64,000 nt of DNA. Source: JADLHS01 sp049840435. GTDB taxonomy: Bacteria; Verrucomicrobiota; Verrucomicrobiia; Limisphaerales; JADLHS01. The first letter of the stretch is position 1. Each line of letters opens with the position of its first letter. The notes beneath the pieces were generated by a model that did not search any database, was not told where the DNA came from, and was given only the letters and a program-made list of their open reading frames with translations. Below are positions 12,339 to 21,924 of this stretch, one piece after another. The DNA is taken from positions 1 to 64,000 of the forward strand of contig JASGKY010000059.1 in the NCBI GenBank assembly GCA_049840435.1, read 5' to 3'. A program made the translations under genes and the position numbers.

Positions 12339-14066
12339 ATGAATCTGTTGCCTTTCGGTTCGTTGCCGGCGTTCAAATCGCGTCAGTTCGTGCCTGCCCA
12401 GCTTGATTTGGGCGACTGGACAAAGCTCGCGCCGTTGTTCGCCCAACTTGAAACCCGCATCGCCGCTGCCAAAACCGTTGCTGATCTGGAGGCATGGCTG
12501 TTTGCATGGGGCGAACTCAGCGCCGCACTCGACGAGGAGGCGTCTCGTCGCTACATCGCGATGACTTGCCACACTGATGATGCTGAGGCGGAGAAGGCTT
12601 ACCTGCAATTCGTCGAGCAGATCGAGCCGCAACTCAAGCCTAGCCAGTTCAAGCTGGAGAAGCTGTTCATCGCGCATCCGCAACGGGCCAAGCTACCGTC
12701 GCCGCGCTACGATGTGTTTATTCGCGACGTGCAGAATCACGTCGAGCTGTTCCGCGAGGAAAACGTGGCGCTGGAAACCGAGGAATCCAAGGTTGGGCAA
12801 CAATACCAGAAACTCAGCGGCTCACTCACGGTGCAGTTCCGTGGCGAAGAGAAAACGCTCATTGCGATGGGCAAGCTGCTCGAAGAGCCGGATCGTCCGC
12901 TGCGGCAGGAGGCGTGGGAACTGGTGGCCAAACGCCGCCTGCAGGAGCGCGAGAAGTTCGAGGAACAGTTCGATCAACTCGTGAATCTTCGTCAGAAGAT
13001 TGCGGCGAATGCGGGCTTCAAGAACTACCGCGATTACGCGTTCCGCTCGAAAGGTCGCTTTGATTACACACCACAGCATTGCTTTGATTTTCATGACGCC
13101 GTGGCGAACGAGGTCGTTCCTGCGTTGCGTGAATTACAAGCACAACGCCGCCAGCAACTCGGTTTCGCCAAGCTGCGTCCGTGGGACACTGCCGTTGACC
13201 CGTTGAATCGTCCGGCACTCAAGCCGTTTGAAAAGGTTGAGGACATGGTCACGCGCACGCAGAAGATTTTCGACCAGCTTGATGGCGAACTCGCGGGAGG
13301 CTTTCAGCAGATGCAGGATTTGAAGCTGTTGGATTTGGCAAACCGCAAAGGCAAAGCGCCGGGCGGTTATCAATCTACGCTCAACGAAGCGCGCCTGCCG
13401 TTCATCTTCATGAACGCCGTCGGGCAGCAGCGCGATGTGGAAACCATCTTGCACGAAGCGGGTCACGCCTTCCACGCGCTCGCCACGCGCAACGAAGACC
13501 TGCTCGCGTATCGCAGCGCGCCGATTGAGTTTTGCGAGGTCGCCTCGATGAGCATGGAATTACTCGGCAACGAATTCATCGAGGAGTTTTATCCGCCCGC
13601 CGAGGGCAATCGCGCCCGGCGCACGCATCTGGAAGGCGTGATTAGCACGCTGGGCTGGATCGCGACGGTGGATGCATTCCAACACTGGATTTACACGAAT
13701 CCGGGCCACAGCCGCGCTGAACGTTCTGCCGCGTGGAATCAACTCATGGACCGGTTCGCGGGCGACGTGGACTGGACCGGTTTCGAGGAAGTGCGGGCGA
13801 ACCTGTGGCATCGCCAGCTTCACATCTTCCTGTATCCGTTTTACTACATCGAATACGGCATCGCGCAACTCGGTGCATTGCAAGTGTGGGCAAACTCAAA
13901 GCGCGATAAAGCCAAAGCTCTGCGTGACTACAAAGCCGCACTCGCGCTCGGCGGCTCGCGACCGCTGCCAGAACTGTTTGCCACGGCAGGCTGCAAGTTT
14001 CAATTCGATGCGGCGACGATCAAGCCGTTGATGGAGTTGGCGCGGACGGAGTTGAAGAAGTTTTAG
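12339..14066 (+). CDS. M3-family oligoendopeptidase
   Basis: Intact cytoplasmic zinc peptidase of 575 residues, similar to PepF/oligopeptidase F. The zinc motif HEAGH lies at about residue 372, followed by the downstream ligand region EFCEVASMSMELLG. The N-terminal helical M3 domain (ELSAALDEEASRRYIAMTCHTDD) and the C-terminal LHIFLYPFYYIEYGIAQLGA complete the fold. The frame extends upstream to 12228, but the first 37 codons lack family similarity and ATG 12339 gives a typical start. It probably cleaves short peptides during protein turnover. It is divergent from the SpoIID gene and converges on the kup operon. Confidence 0.92.
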   Translation: MNLLPFGSLPAFKSRQFVPAQLDLGDWTKLAPLFAQLETRIAAAKTVADLEAWLFAWGELSAALDEEASRRYIAMTCHTDDAEAEKAYLQFVEQIEPQLKPSQFKLEKLFIAHPQRAKLPSPRYDVFIRDVQNHVELFREENVALETEESKVGQQYQKLSGSLTVQFRGEEKTLIAMGKLLEEPDRPLRQEAWELVAKRRLQEREKFEEQFDQLVNLRQKIAANAGFKNYRDYAFRSKGRFDYTPQHCFDFHDAVANEVVPALRELQAQRRQQLGFAKLRPWDTAVDPLNRPALKPFEKVEDMVTRTQKIFDQLDGELAGGFQQMQDLKLLDLANRKGKAPGGYQSTLNEARLPFIFMNAVGQQRDVETILHEAGHAFHALATRNEDLLAYRSAPIEFCEVASMSMELLGNEFIEEFYPPAEGNRARRTHLEGVISTLGWIATVDAFQHWIYTNPGHSRAERSAAWNQLMDRFAGDVDWTGFEEVRANLWHRQLHIFLYPFYYIEYGIAQLGALQVWANSKRDKAKALRDYKAALALGGSRPLPELFATAGCKFQFDAATIKPLMELARTELKKF

Positions 14067-14079
14067 GGCTCTGTGGCCA

Positions 14080-14424
14080 TCACCTTGCGTCCTCGTCCTT
14101 GTCAGTTCTGCGGCGTGCATTCAATGGGCCGAAAGGGGAGTCTGGCGAATGCGCATACTCGCGGACTCCGGAATCATCTGGGCCGACAAGTTCGACACGC
14201 ACCAAAGAGACATCGTCACGCATCTGATCGACAAAATACTCCGCTGCCTCTTCTTTCGAACTGGCTGGCAACTCGTCATAATACATCTTCCCACGATGCT
14301 TCCAGTGCATCCCGAAGATGAAATTTTGCCACATATGCGTTGCTCGTGGTCGAAGTGGGACGTGGAATTCACAGCCTGCTTCGGCTCGTAATTCGACTTT
14401 ATTCCTGTCGAAATGCACTGTCAA
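14080..14424 (-). CDS. small conserved-looking protein translationally coupled to kup
   Basis: Protein of about 114 residues, acidic in its C-terminal half (EEAAEYFVDQMRDDVSLVRVELVGPDD), no signal peptide or membrane helix. Its likely start is TTG at 14424, overlapping the kup stop in a TTGA arrangement; GTG two codons later is the alternative. The overlap implies co-transcription and translational coupling with kup. I do not recognise the family. Composition and the unbroken frame suggest a real gene. A role linked to potassium transport is only a contextual guess. Confidence 0.6.
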   Translation of the reverse strand: MTVHFDRNKVELRAEAGCEFHVPLRPRATHMWQNFIFGMHWKHRGKMYYDELPASSKEEAAEYFVDQMRDDVSLVRVELVGPDDSGVREYAHSPDSPFGPLNARRRTDKDEDAR

Positions 14425-16371
14425 ATCTCCACCTGCAACCCGAGCTCGACCACTCGGTTAGGCGGGAGGCGAAAGTAGGCATTGGCTGGTTGCGCGTTGC
14501 GGGAGAGCAGGGCGAAGAGTTTCTTGCGCCAGCGGGACAATCCGCGTCGCTCGCTGGCGATGATGGTTTCACGACTCAGGAAAAAGGTGGTCTCCATCTC
14601 ACGGAAATTCAGACCGTGCGGCTTGCACAATTTCAAAACCGTCTCGGCATCCACTTCTTCCATGAAACCGTAGCGGCCGATGACGCGGTAAAATCCCTGG
14701 CCGAGATCGGCCACGGTCACGCGGCGCTCTTTTTCCACGTAGGGAATCTCTTCGATGAGAATGGTCAGCAGCACGACGCGTTTGTGGAGAATTTTGTTGT
14801 GCTTGAAATTGTGCGTGAGCGCGGCGGGCGTGCCGTCCGGGTTGCCGGCGAGGAAGATGGCCGTGCCAGAGACGCGGTGTGGCTTGGTTTCGGAGACATC
14901 CTGCAAAAAGTTTTCGATGGGCAGCAGACTGTTGATGAGACGCTGACGCAGGCGGGCGCGACCGGTTTTCCAAGTCGCCATGAGTGTGAAGCCGATGATG
15001 CCGATGGTGAGCGGAAACCAGCCGCCGTGTGCCACTTTGGTCAAGTTTGCGCCAAGGAAGCAGAGTTCCGCTACTAAAAATACGGCGCACAAGGATGCTG
15101 TCGGGATCAGTTTCCATTTCCAAAGTCGGCGAGCTGTAAAGTAGAAGAGCAAAGTGGTGATGAGCATGGTCAGCACGACCGCGATGCCATAAGCTGCCGC
15201 GAGATTTTCGGAGGACCGGAAACCGAGCACGAGCCCGATACACGCAAGCATCAACCCCCAGTTGATCCACGGGATATAAATCTGACCGCGGGTGGAGGAG
15301 GAGGTATGTTCGATGGCGACGCGGGGCACGTAGCCAAGTTGCACCGCCTGCATGGTGAGCGAGAACGAACCCGAGATCAGCGCTTGCGAAGCGATGACCG
15401 CCGCCGCCGTCGCCAGCGCGACTAACGGATACAGCGCCCACGACGGGGCGAGGCGATAGAAGGGATTCGTGGCCATGTTGGGATCGCCGAGCACGAGCGC
15501 ACCTTGACCGAGGTAATTCAGGAACAACGCCGGCAGCACAAGGCCGAACCACGCTATGCGGATCGGTTTCTTGCCGAAGTGTCCCATGTCTGCGTAGAGC
15601 GCTTCCGCGCCGGTCAGCACCAGGAACACCGAGCCAAGTTGATGAAAGCCGCGCCAGCCGTTCTCAGTGAAAAATTGCCAGGCGTAGGCGGGATTCACGC
15701 ATTTGAGCACTTCAGGCACTTGGAAGACCTCCTTGATGCCCAGCACCGCAAGCGTGGTGAACCAAAGTAACATCACCCAGCCGAACACGCGGCCCACGCC
15801 GCCCGTGCCGATGCGTTGCACGCTGAACAGGCCGATAAGAATAGCAATGGTCAATGGCACGACATACGGCTTGAGCGCCGGCGCGGCCACCTCCAGACCT
15901 TCCATCGCACCTAAGACTGAAATCGCCGGGGTAATCAACCCGTCGCCATAAAGCAGCGCCGCACCGAATACCCCGCAGGCGATCAACAGCCACGTCGTGC
16001 GGCTGATGGCGCGCCGTTCGCGATCCGGAAAAGCCAGTGCCATCAGGGCGAGAATGCCGCCTTCGCCACGATTGTCCGCCCGCAAAACGAACAAGAGATA
16101 TTTCACCGATACGATGAGGACCAGCGCCCAGAAAATCAGTGAGAGTACGCCGAGAACATTATCATGGGTCGGGGCGACGGCACTCGGGCCGTCGAAGCAG
16201 GTGCGCAATGCGTAGAGCGGGCTGCGTGCCGATGTCGCCATAAACGACGCCCAACGCCGCCAGCGCAACCATCTTGAGCGACGGCGGCACAGCGGGGGAC
16301 TGCGTATCAGGCGCAATGGCGGTGTCGCTCGGCGGCGATGATTTCGGCTCCGGACTGCTGTCAGTTTGCAT
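14421..16371 (-). CDS. kup: Kup-family potassium uptake transporter (one-base frameshift near the N-terminus)
   Basis: Inner-membrane K+:H+ symporter of about 649 residues. Signature LGVVYGDIGTSPLYALRTCF spans helix 1, followed by YLLFVLRADNRGEGGILALMAL and GDGLITPAISVLGAMEGLEV, with about 12 helices and a cytoplasmic C-terminal domain of some 150 residues. The start is ATG 16371, giving a polar tail (MQTDSSPEPKSS). An extra base at about 16225, inside GDIGT-SPLYA, breaks the frame; removing it joins the two parts exactly. A predicted c-di-AMP riboswitch precedes it, which fits known c-di-AMP control of potassium import. The downstream small gene overlaps its stop. Confidence 0.9.
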
Positions 16372-16412
16372 TGAGTTGGCGGGAAATCCGCTGCGGGTTG
16401 GTGCGTGCGAAT

Positions 16413-16550
16413 GGCCCTTTCACATGCCGACGAGGTTAGCTGCCGGGCTGGGTCTTGAAAGTGACCTGCGGTTCGCACCGCTACGCCCCGGTCCGGGACT
16501 GCCGGACTTTGTCCTCGGCGCCGCGCGCTATCGCGCACGACTTAGGCTGC
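16413..16550 (-). ncRNA. predicted c-di-AMP (ydaO/yuaA-type) riboswitch leader of kup
   Basis: On the minus strand the leader contains CCGGCAGCTAACCTCGT (about 16428-16444), a near-exact match to the conserved 3' core of the ydaO/yuaA riboswitch as I know it from Bacillus. GC-rich arms able to form stacked helices lie upstream of it (GCGCG-ATAG-CGCGC near 16540; AGGAC-AAA-GTCC; GCGGT-GCGAA-CCGC). The element ends about 40 nt before the kup start. This class binds cyclic di-AMP and usually turns expression off; kup is a common target. Boundaries are approximate because I matched only the core by eye. Confidence 0.7.
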
Positions 16551-16557
16551 GGGCAGG

Positions 16558-16586
16558 AGCATCCCAAAAATGGGGGGAAGTGTCAA
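16558..16586 (-). promoter_or_regulatory. candidate sigma-70 promoter for the kup leader
   Basis: TTGACA (16581-16586, minus strand) matches the -35 consensus exactly. It is followed after 17 nt by the weak -10 hexamer GATGCT. Transcription would start just upstream of the riboswitch, which is the expected geometry. Confidence 0.4.
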
Positions 16587-16624
16587 ACGAGGGGCGGAAA
16601 GCCGAAAAGCATCCGCAGCAAAGT

Positions 16625-19600
16625 TCAAGGACCGTCAGGAGTCAATCTTGAGGGAATGCCCACGTCCTTTTTGGCCGGATTGCCCGCAGAATCAATAATT
16701 GTTGGCGTAATAAAGACGAGCAGTTGTTTGCTTTGCCTCTTGGCTGAACCCTTGGGCGCGCCCTTGAGGTTCGGTGGCGTGTCCAGCATCTGATCGCTGA
16801 AGTTGCCCAACACGATGGTCTGGCCATCCCACACGCTGGCCGACGTGGTCATCTGGCGTGTGCGGATAATGGGCAGGGGTAGCGTCCCCTTGTCATCCGG
16901 CGACGAGAGCTTGAGTTCTTGGCATCTTCGTAACCGAGGAATTCGGTAATGGTTGGGCTGAGAGTCATCTGAATCGTGTAGCCATCACTTGATACGGTCG
17001 GCAAAATGTCCAACACCGGGCCGAACGGCATGGCTTGCGATTGATAGACGAAGTTGGTCATACCGTTCGTGACCGCCGCAGTCATGCCGCTGACGATGGT
17101 CTTCACGTCAGTGACTTGAATCTGCGCCTGACGACCGCTCAAGGTCGTGACCTGCGGGACTGCCAGAATTTTGGCAGATGAACTGTTTTCCAAAGCGCGA
17201 AGTATTGCTTTGAATTGTGGTGCGGTGAAAATGCCGGTGAAATTAATCCCGTCTGCCTGGGTGATCGGTCCAAGAATTTTAGCCAGCTCCTTCGGTTGAG
17301 TTTTTCCAAACGGAATTTCCACAAACACCGCCTTGATGTTCACCTGAGGCGGTTGCCGGCCGATGACTTGCAGCAGCGATTCGATCGTGTCCAAATCCTC
17401 CTTGGTGGCGCGGACAAACAATCCGCCGGAGCGGTGGTTGTAAAAAAGAGTCTTGGGCAGAGTCAAATCCACCCCGGTAGATTCCAGCAAGGCGTGCAAG
17501 CCGGCGGTAACGTTGGTGGCAGTCACAGGTTTGAATTGAGGTAAGCGGTTTTCGATGGTGCGGGCAATTGTGGCTGGTTCAAGCTGGAAGGTGCGAGTGG
17601 TGAGTTCCGGCGCTGGTGCTACAACATTTCTTTGTGCTCTTTCGGACAACCCATCTCGAAGCGCGGTTTCAACGACGTCGAGTTCGCTCTCTGTAGCGCG
17701 AACCAATAGCCTTCCCTTGCTGGTCTTGTAATAGATGCTTTTCCCGAGCGCCGGATCTAGGTTCACCCCCATTTCCTGAGCCCAAGCACGAATGGCTGCT
17801 GACGCAATTGCATCGTGATTGGTGTCAACTGGCAGTTGACTGAGCTCCAGCTCCGAAAGATTGGTGATTGCCTTTTCGTGTAGAAACTTGGGCGAAACAC
17901 GATACTCCCGGGTGTAAAGCCGCTCGCCGGCGGGCTGGTTGGTTGCCGAACTGGTTGTTGGCAGTTTCAAACGCATGACTTCGGCATTGGTGGTTTGTCC
18001 ATTGATGACAGCGCGGACTTGATTGGAAGCGATTATCTCACCAGTGGCGATATTTGCCGTGATATGCCCGGCGCGAATCTCCGCAATTTCGTTAGTCTGA
18101 CGCTCCGGACTGGTGCGATACCAAAACCATTGCTGACTCAGGCCGCCCGTTTCGTCTGCAGTCCAATTGTGCATTCCCCCATTGTCCGTGTTGTGATTTT
18201 GTCCGTTCGAAGCCTGGAATCCGAATGGATCGATAGTTTGCCCGATTAACCCAGTTCTGAAGAAAAGATTTTCTTGCGGGGTGGGAATGAGAGTGCGATG
18301 TGGACTTCGACGAGCTGCGAAGAACTTTGGGGTTAGTGCCATTCAACAATTCTTTGATCACTTCAATATCCTTTTTCGGCGCATAAATGTACAAAAGGCC
18401 CGGGCCGATTTTATATAGCACGTGGTTCGGTGGTCGCAAGTCCACGCCAGTTTGAAGAAAGCGCTTCTTGATGGCATCACCAATCTTGTCTGGCGCGTTG
18501 GTGATGTCATCGTTTTTAGATCAAATTCAGCCGTTGAATCATCCACCCCAATGAAGGGCAGGAATGTCTTCCGATCCACTTTGAACCTTTCAAACCACAT
18601 ATTCGTCGGCACATCGCATTTCATTTCGAAGCTAGCGCTGTTTGCACCAAAGTTGTATCGAATCGGGCGACTGGCATTGCTGACGATTAATTCGAGCAAG
18701 TTCCGCATGGTCGTGTCGCGTAGTTCAGCAGGCATGTTGATAACGACTGACTCGATGCCATCTCGTTTAGCAGGGTAATCCCAGTCTGGCGGCATCAGTA
18801 AACGGAAACCGATCTTCGTAGGGTCAGTTGCAAGCAACGCTTTATCGAGTTCTGCCAGCACCTCGCTCAGTTTTATATTCTGAATAAATACCCGCTCAAA
18901 CTTGATCTGTTCGAGCACCGCGAAAAGTTCTTCGCGTGGTGGGAAAAACATCATCACCGTTCCACCGCTTGACGTTTTTTGCTTCTCAAATCTTGAACTC
19001 CAGGAGTGCTCCCATTTCGGCTGAGTAAACGAACCGTTTTCCGCGTCTGCCGTGCGGTTGATTGTTTCTAAAACATTTGTGGCTGGTTTGGATGCCGCTT
19101 CAATCACGTTTGATGCTACGGCCCCGACGACATTTCGCGCGCCCATGGCGGACAGGAGCAACAAAGTTCCACTGATGCACATTGCTGCCAGCATTGCGCG
19201 CCAGGTGAGGCGCAGGGCCGGGCGGTAGCCCGGGACAAGCAGCCGTTGCACGCGGTCGGCAAGGGAGGAAGATTCGCGGCCATCATCCCCGAAGGCGGGC
19301 GCAGCGGTAGGTGCAGGTTGCAAAATGTTTTCGGCCACGCGCACCAGAGTCCGGGCATAATCAGCGGGGGCACCGCTCAGTTCGATGGCGAGGGCGTCGC
19401 AGCAGGCTTCGCGTTCGCGACGGATTTGATGGCTGATCCACCACACGGCGGGATTGAAAAACAGCAACGCTTCGGCGAAGAGTTGGAACAGGTTCGCCAG
19501 ATAATCGCCGCGCCGGATGTGGGCGAGTTCATGCAGCAGCACGAACTGGATTTGCGTCGGCGTCAGCGTGGTGAACAGCGACAGCGGTAAAATGAGTGTC

Positions 19601-20188
19601 GGCACGATGACGCCGACGACAGCGGGGGAAGTGAGTTTATCAGTGACGGCGACGCGAATCTTGCGCGTGAGTTGGACGGCGCGACAAGCTTCCGCCACCA
19701 GCAAAGAAATTCGTTCGTCTTCGAGCGGTCGGCAGGAGCGACGCAGTCCTTCCGCACCAGCCACTTTGATGCTGGCGCGAAACAACATCAACAGCGCACC
19801 AAACATCCACGCCAGCGCGATCCAAGCGGTCCAATTGATTTTAGCTTCTGGCTGGGCGAGTTCGGCGATGGCGATGATCTTATCAGTGGCGTCGGGGTTG
19901 AATGCGGTCGCTAGCGCTGGTGCAACCACCGCTGGTGTCAGAACGGTCGCCGGAACTGTTGTGACTGACTGTGGAGCATTTAGTGTTGCCCAAGTGATTA
20001 GGTTTACGATCAGCAGCAGGCTAAGCGCTCCGAGCGCGCAGCGATAGCGCGTGACCGGATTCGCCAAACGTCGCAACACTGAGCGCGAGGGCGAGAGCCA
20101 AAATCGCTCCTTGCCAAAGCGAATGTAGCAGTGCTCCGACAACATGCGCCCATTCCGGCGAGGTCAGCCAATGCAGCAGCGGATTCAT
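16625..20188 (-). CDS. M56 (BlaR1-type) membrane metalloprotease fused to a secretin-like region
   Basis: About 1190 residues. The N-terminal 330 are a BlaR1/MecR1-type M56 domain: several membrane helices, zinc motif HELAH in LLHELAHIRRGDY, then FFNPAVWWISHQIRREREACCDALA. The beta-lactam sensor domain is absent. Instead there are STN/secretin-N-like modules with three related motifs (GLLYIYAPKKDIEVIKELL, GRLLVRATESELDVVETAL, GGLFVRATKEDLDTIESLL). A secretin-type beta domain closes the protein (VNIKAVFVEIP, ILAVPQVTTLSGRQAQIQV, MPFGPVLDILPTVSSDG, LVFITPTIIDSAG). Shifts lie near 20095 (+1), 18505 (one A lost from an A run), 18305 (+1) and 16920 (one C lost). Its ATG overlaps the blaI stop (ATGA), so the pair is one operon. 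BlaI cleavage or release on an envelope signal is inferred from the family. Confidence 0.78.
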
Positions 20189-20586
20189 GCTTTCTTTCCT
20201 TTGCCGCGCGACTTTTCATGTGCGGCGATGAGTTGCTTGAGTTGGTCCAGTTCGTCCCGCGAGACGTCTTTAGTGTCGAGGAGGCATTGCACCATCGGCG
20301 TGAGCGCGCCGTTGAAGGCGTGCTTGAGCGCGTACAGCAACTCGCCACGCTGAGCCTGGGCGCGGGTGACGGCGGTGCGGTAAAGCGTGACGTTCTTTTC
20401 CTTCTCCGCCTTGAGCAATCCTTTCCCGGCCATTCGATCCATCAATGTGCGGACGGTGGAATAGGTCCACTCGGTCTGCTGGAAGAGCTTCTCCTGAATG
20501 GTTGGCGCGGTGCAGGGCTCGCTGTCCCAGACGGCTTTAATGACGGTCCACTCGGCTTCGGTGAGTTCGATCGGTTTGTCGGCCAT
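20185..20586 (-). CDS. blaI: BlaI/MecI/CopY-family transcriptional repressor
   Basis: Winged-helix repressor of 133 residues: LTEAEWTVIKAVWDSEPCTAPTIQEKL, then TYSTVRTLMDRMAGKGLLKAEKEKNVTLYRTAVTR as recognition helix and wing, with a C-terminal dimerisation helix. The start MADKPIEL at 20586 matches the usual family length; an in-frame start at 20643 would add 19 residues. A perfect inverted repeat with the family's operator core lies 63 bp upstream, so autorepression is likely. The stop overlaps the start of the M56-secretin gene by four bases. In the known family, the M56 partner triggers repressor inactivation. Confidence 0.92.
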   Translation of the reverse strand: MADKPIELTEAEWTVIKAVWDSEPCTAPTIQEKLFQQTEWTYSTVRTLMDRMAGKGLLKAEKEKNVTLYRTAVTRAQAQRGELLYALKHAFNGALTPMVQCLLDTKDVSRDELDQLKQLIAAHEKSRGKGKKA

Positions 20587-20648
20587 GACGAGATTGGTTT
20601 GGTGTAACGCGCGCATCATCTCTACAAGTGTCGAGCGCGTCAAGTGGG

Positions 20649-20668
20649 ATCTTTACAAATGTAAAGAT
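20649..20668. promoter_or_regulatory. BlaI-type operator
   Basis: ATCTTTACA-AA-TGTAAAGAT is a perfect 9-bp inverted repeat with a 2-nt spacer. It contains TACA-N2-TGTA, the core recognised by BlaI/MecI/CopY repressors. Located just upstream of blaI, it is the predicted autoregulatory site for the blaI/M56-secretin operon. Confidence 0.75.
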
Positions 20669-20743
20669 GTGGGCGTCTCTAAAAATCCAGAGCGTTGTGA
20701 AATGTTGTGGAACACGCTGGAGCAAGGAAGCCAGCGCTTCGCG

Positions 20744-21395
20744 CTACTCACCAGCGGGCTTGTCAGTCACCAGTGGGAGGAACTGGCGACTTTCGGGATC
20801 GAAGGCAAAGAGTTCAGCGGTGGCGATTCGGAAAAACCAGCCGTGAATGCGGAGCGAACCGTCGCGCAGGCGTTTCTCAACACACGGGTAGGTGTAGAGA
20901 TTATCGAGTGCGAACAGGACGTTTTCCTCGCTGGCCGCGGTGACTTGCTCCGCGTGGCTTTTGAGATGCGAGTATTGAGTCTGCAATACCTGACGGACGG
21001 GCGTGGCGATAGCGAGCCAGTCTTGCAAGTGTGGCATGGAGACGTCCGCCGGCAAGCCGCGGAGCAGGGCTTCCATTGCGCCACATTGGGAGTGACCACA
21101 GACGACGATGTCGCTGACGTGCAACGATTCGACGGCAAACTCGATGGCGGCGGCGGTGGAGTTAGTGCTACCGGTCACGCCGGCAGGCGGAACGATGTTG
21201 CCGACATTTTTGACGACGAACAGATCGCCTGGCTTGCTTTGGGTGATGAGCTCGGCCAGCACGCGCGAATCGGAGCAGGTGATGAAAAGCGTGTGCGGGT
21301 CCTGGCTCTCCTGCGAGAGTTTGCGAAAAAGCTTCCGGTAGTTTCCAAACTCGTTCGTTCCGAAACTTGTGAACACCTTCGATCAGCTTTTGCAT
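20744..21395 (-). CDS. beta-class carbonic anhydrase (one-base frameshift near start)
   Basis: Zinc enzyme interconverting CO2 and bicarbonate, about 217 residues. Zinc ligands are visible: Cys in ITCSDSRV and His/Cys in CGHSQCGAMEALL, with the catalytic Asp-Arg pair in SDSR. NVGNIVPP and GWFFRIATAELFAFD are also typical. The start is MQKLIEGVHKFRNE at 21395; one extra base near 21353 separates this from FGNYRKLFRKLSQ. No signal peptide, so cytoplasmic. It stands alone between purE and blaI and probably supplies bicarbonate, including for the neighbouring PurK reaction (inference). Confidence 0.9.
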
Positions 21396-21423
21396 GGGTG
21401 GAGCTTAGAACTTATCGGGTTGG

Positions 21424-21924
21424 CTAGCGAGCTAGGTTTTTGTTCTTAGCCCGCGACTCGCGCGCCATCTGCGCTTTGTAGTTAAGTAATTTCTTTTGCA
21501 GCGCCTCATTGCTCGTGGCGAGGATGGACACCGCCAGCAATCCGGCATTGCGGCCATTGCCAATGGACACGGTCGCAACGGGCACGCCCGCGGGCATCTG
21601 CACGATGGAAAGGAGGGAATCCATTCCTTTCAGCGCCTTGCTCTCGACTGGCACGCCGATGACGGGCAAGGGAGTGTGACTGGCAATCATGCCGGGCAGA
21701 TGCGCCGCACCACCGGCTCCGGCGATGACGATACGCAAGCCGCGCTGATGTGCCGTGCGGCCGTAACGCGCCATGTCATCTGGTGTGCGATGCGCTGAGA
21801 CGACGCGCACTTCGTGCGGAATGCCGAATTGTTCGCAGACTTCGGCGGCGGGTTTCATGGTCGGCCAATCCGAGTCGCTGCCCATGATGATGCCGACGAG
21901 TGGCTTTGTGGTTTTGGTTTTCAA
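21424..21924 (-). CDS. purE: N5-carboxyaminoimidazole ribonucleotide mutase PurE
   Basis: Purine biosynthesis enzyme of 166 residues converting N5-CAIR to CAIR. Motifs: GIIMGSDSDWPTM, VVSAHRTPDDM (active-site His), IAGAGGAAHLPGM and GIPVESKALKGMDSLLSIVQMP. The start is most likely TTG 21924, overlapping the purK stop (TTGA); the upstream frame to 21960 falls within purK. Length and motifs match the bacterial class I enzyme. It forms an operon with purK. Confidence 0.94.
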   Translation of the reverse strand: MKTKTTKPLVGIIMGSDSDWPTMKPAAEVCEQFGIPHEVRVVSAHRTPDDMARYGRTAHQRGLRIVIAGAGGAAHLPGMIASHTPLPVIGVPVESKALKGMDSLLSIVQMPAGVPVATVSIGNGRNAGLLAVSILATSNEALQKKLLNYKAQMARESRAKNKNLAR

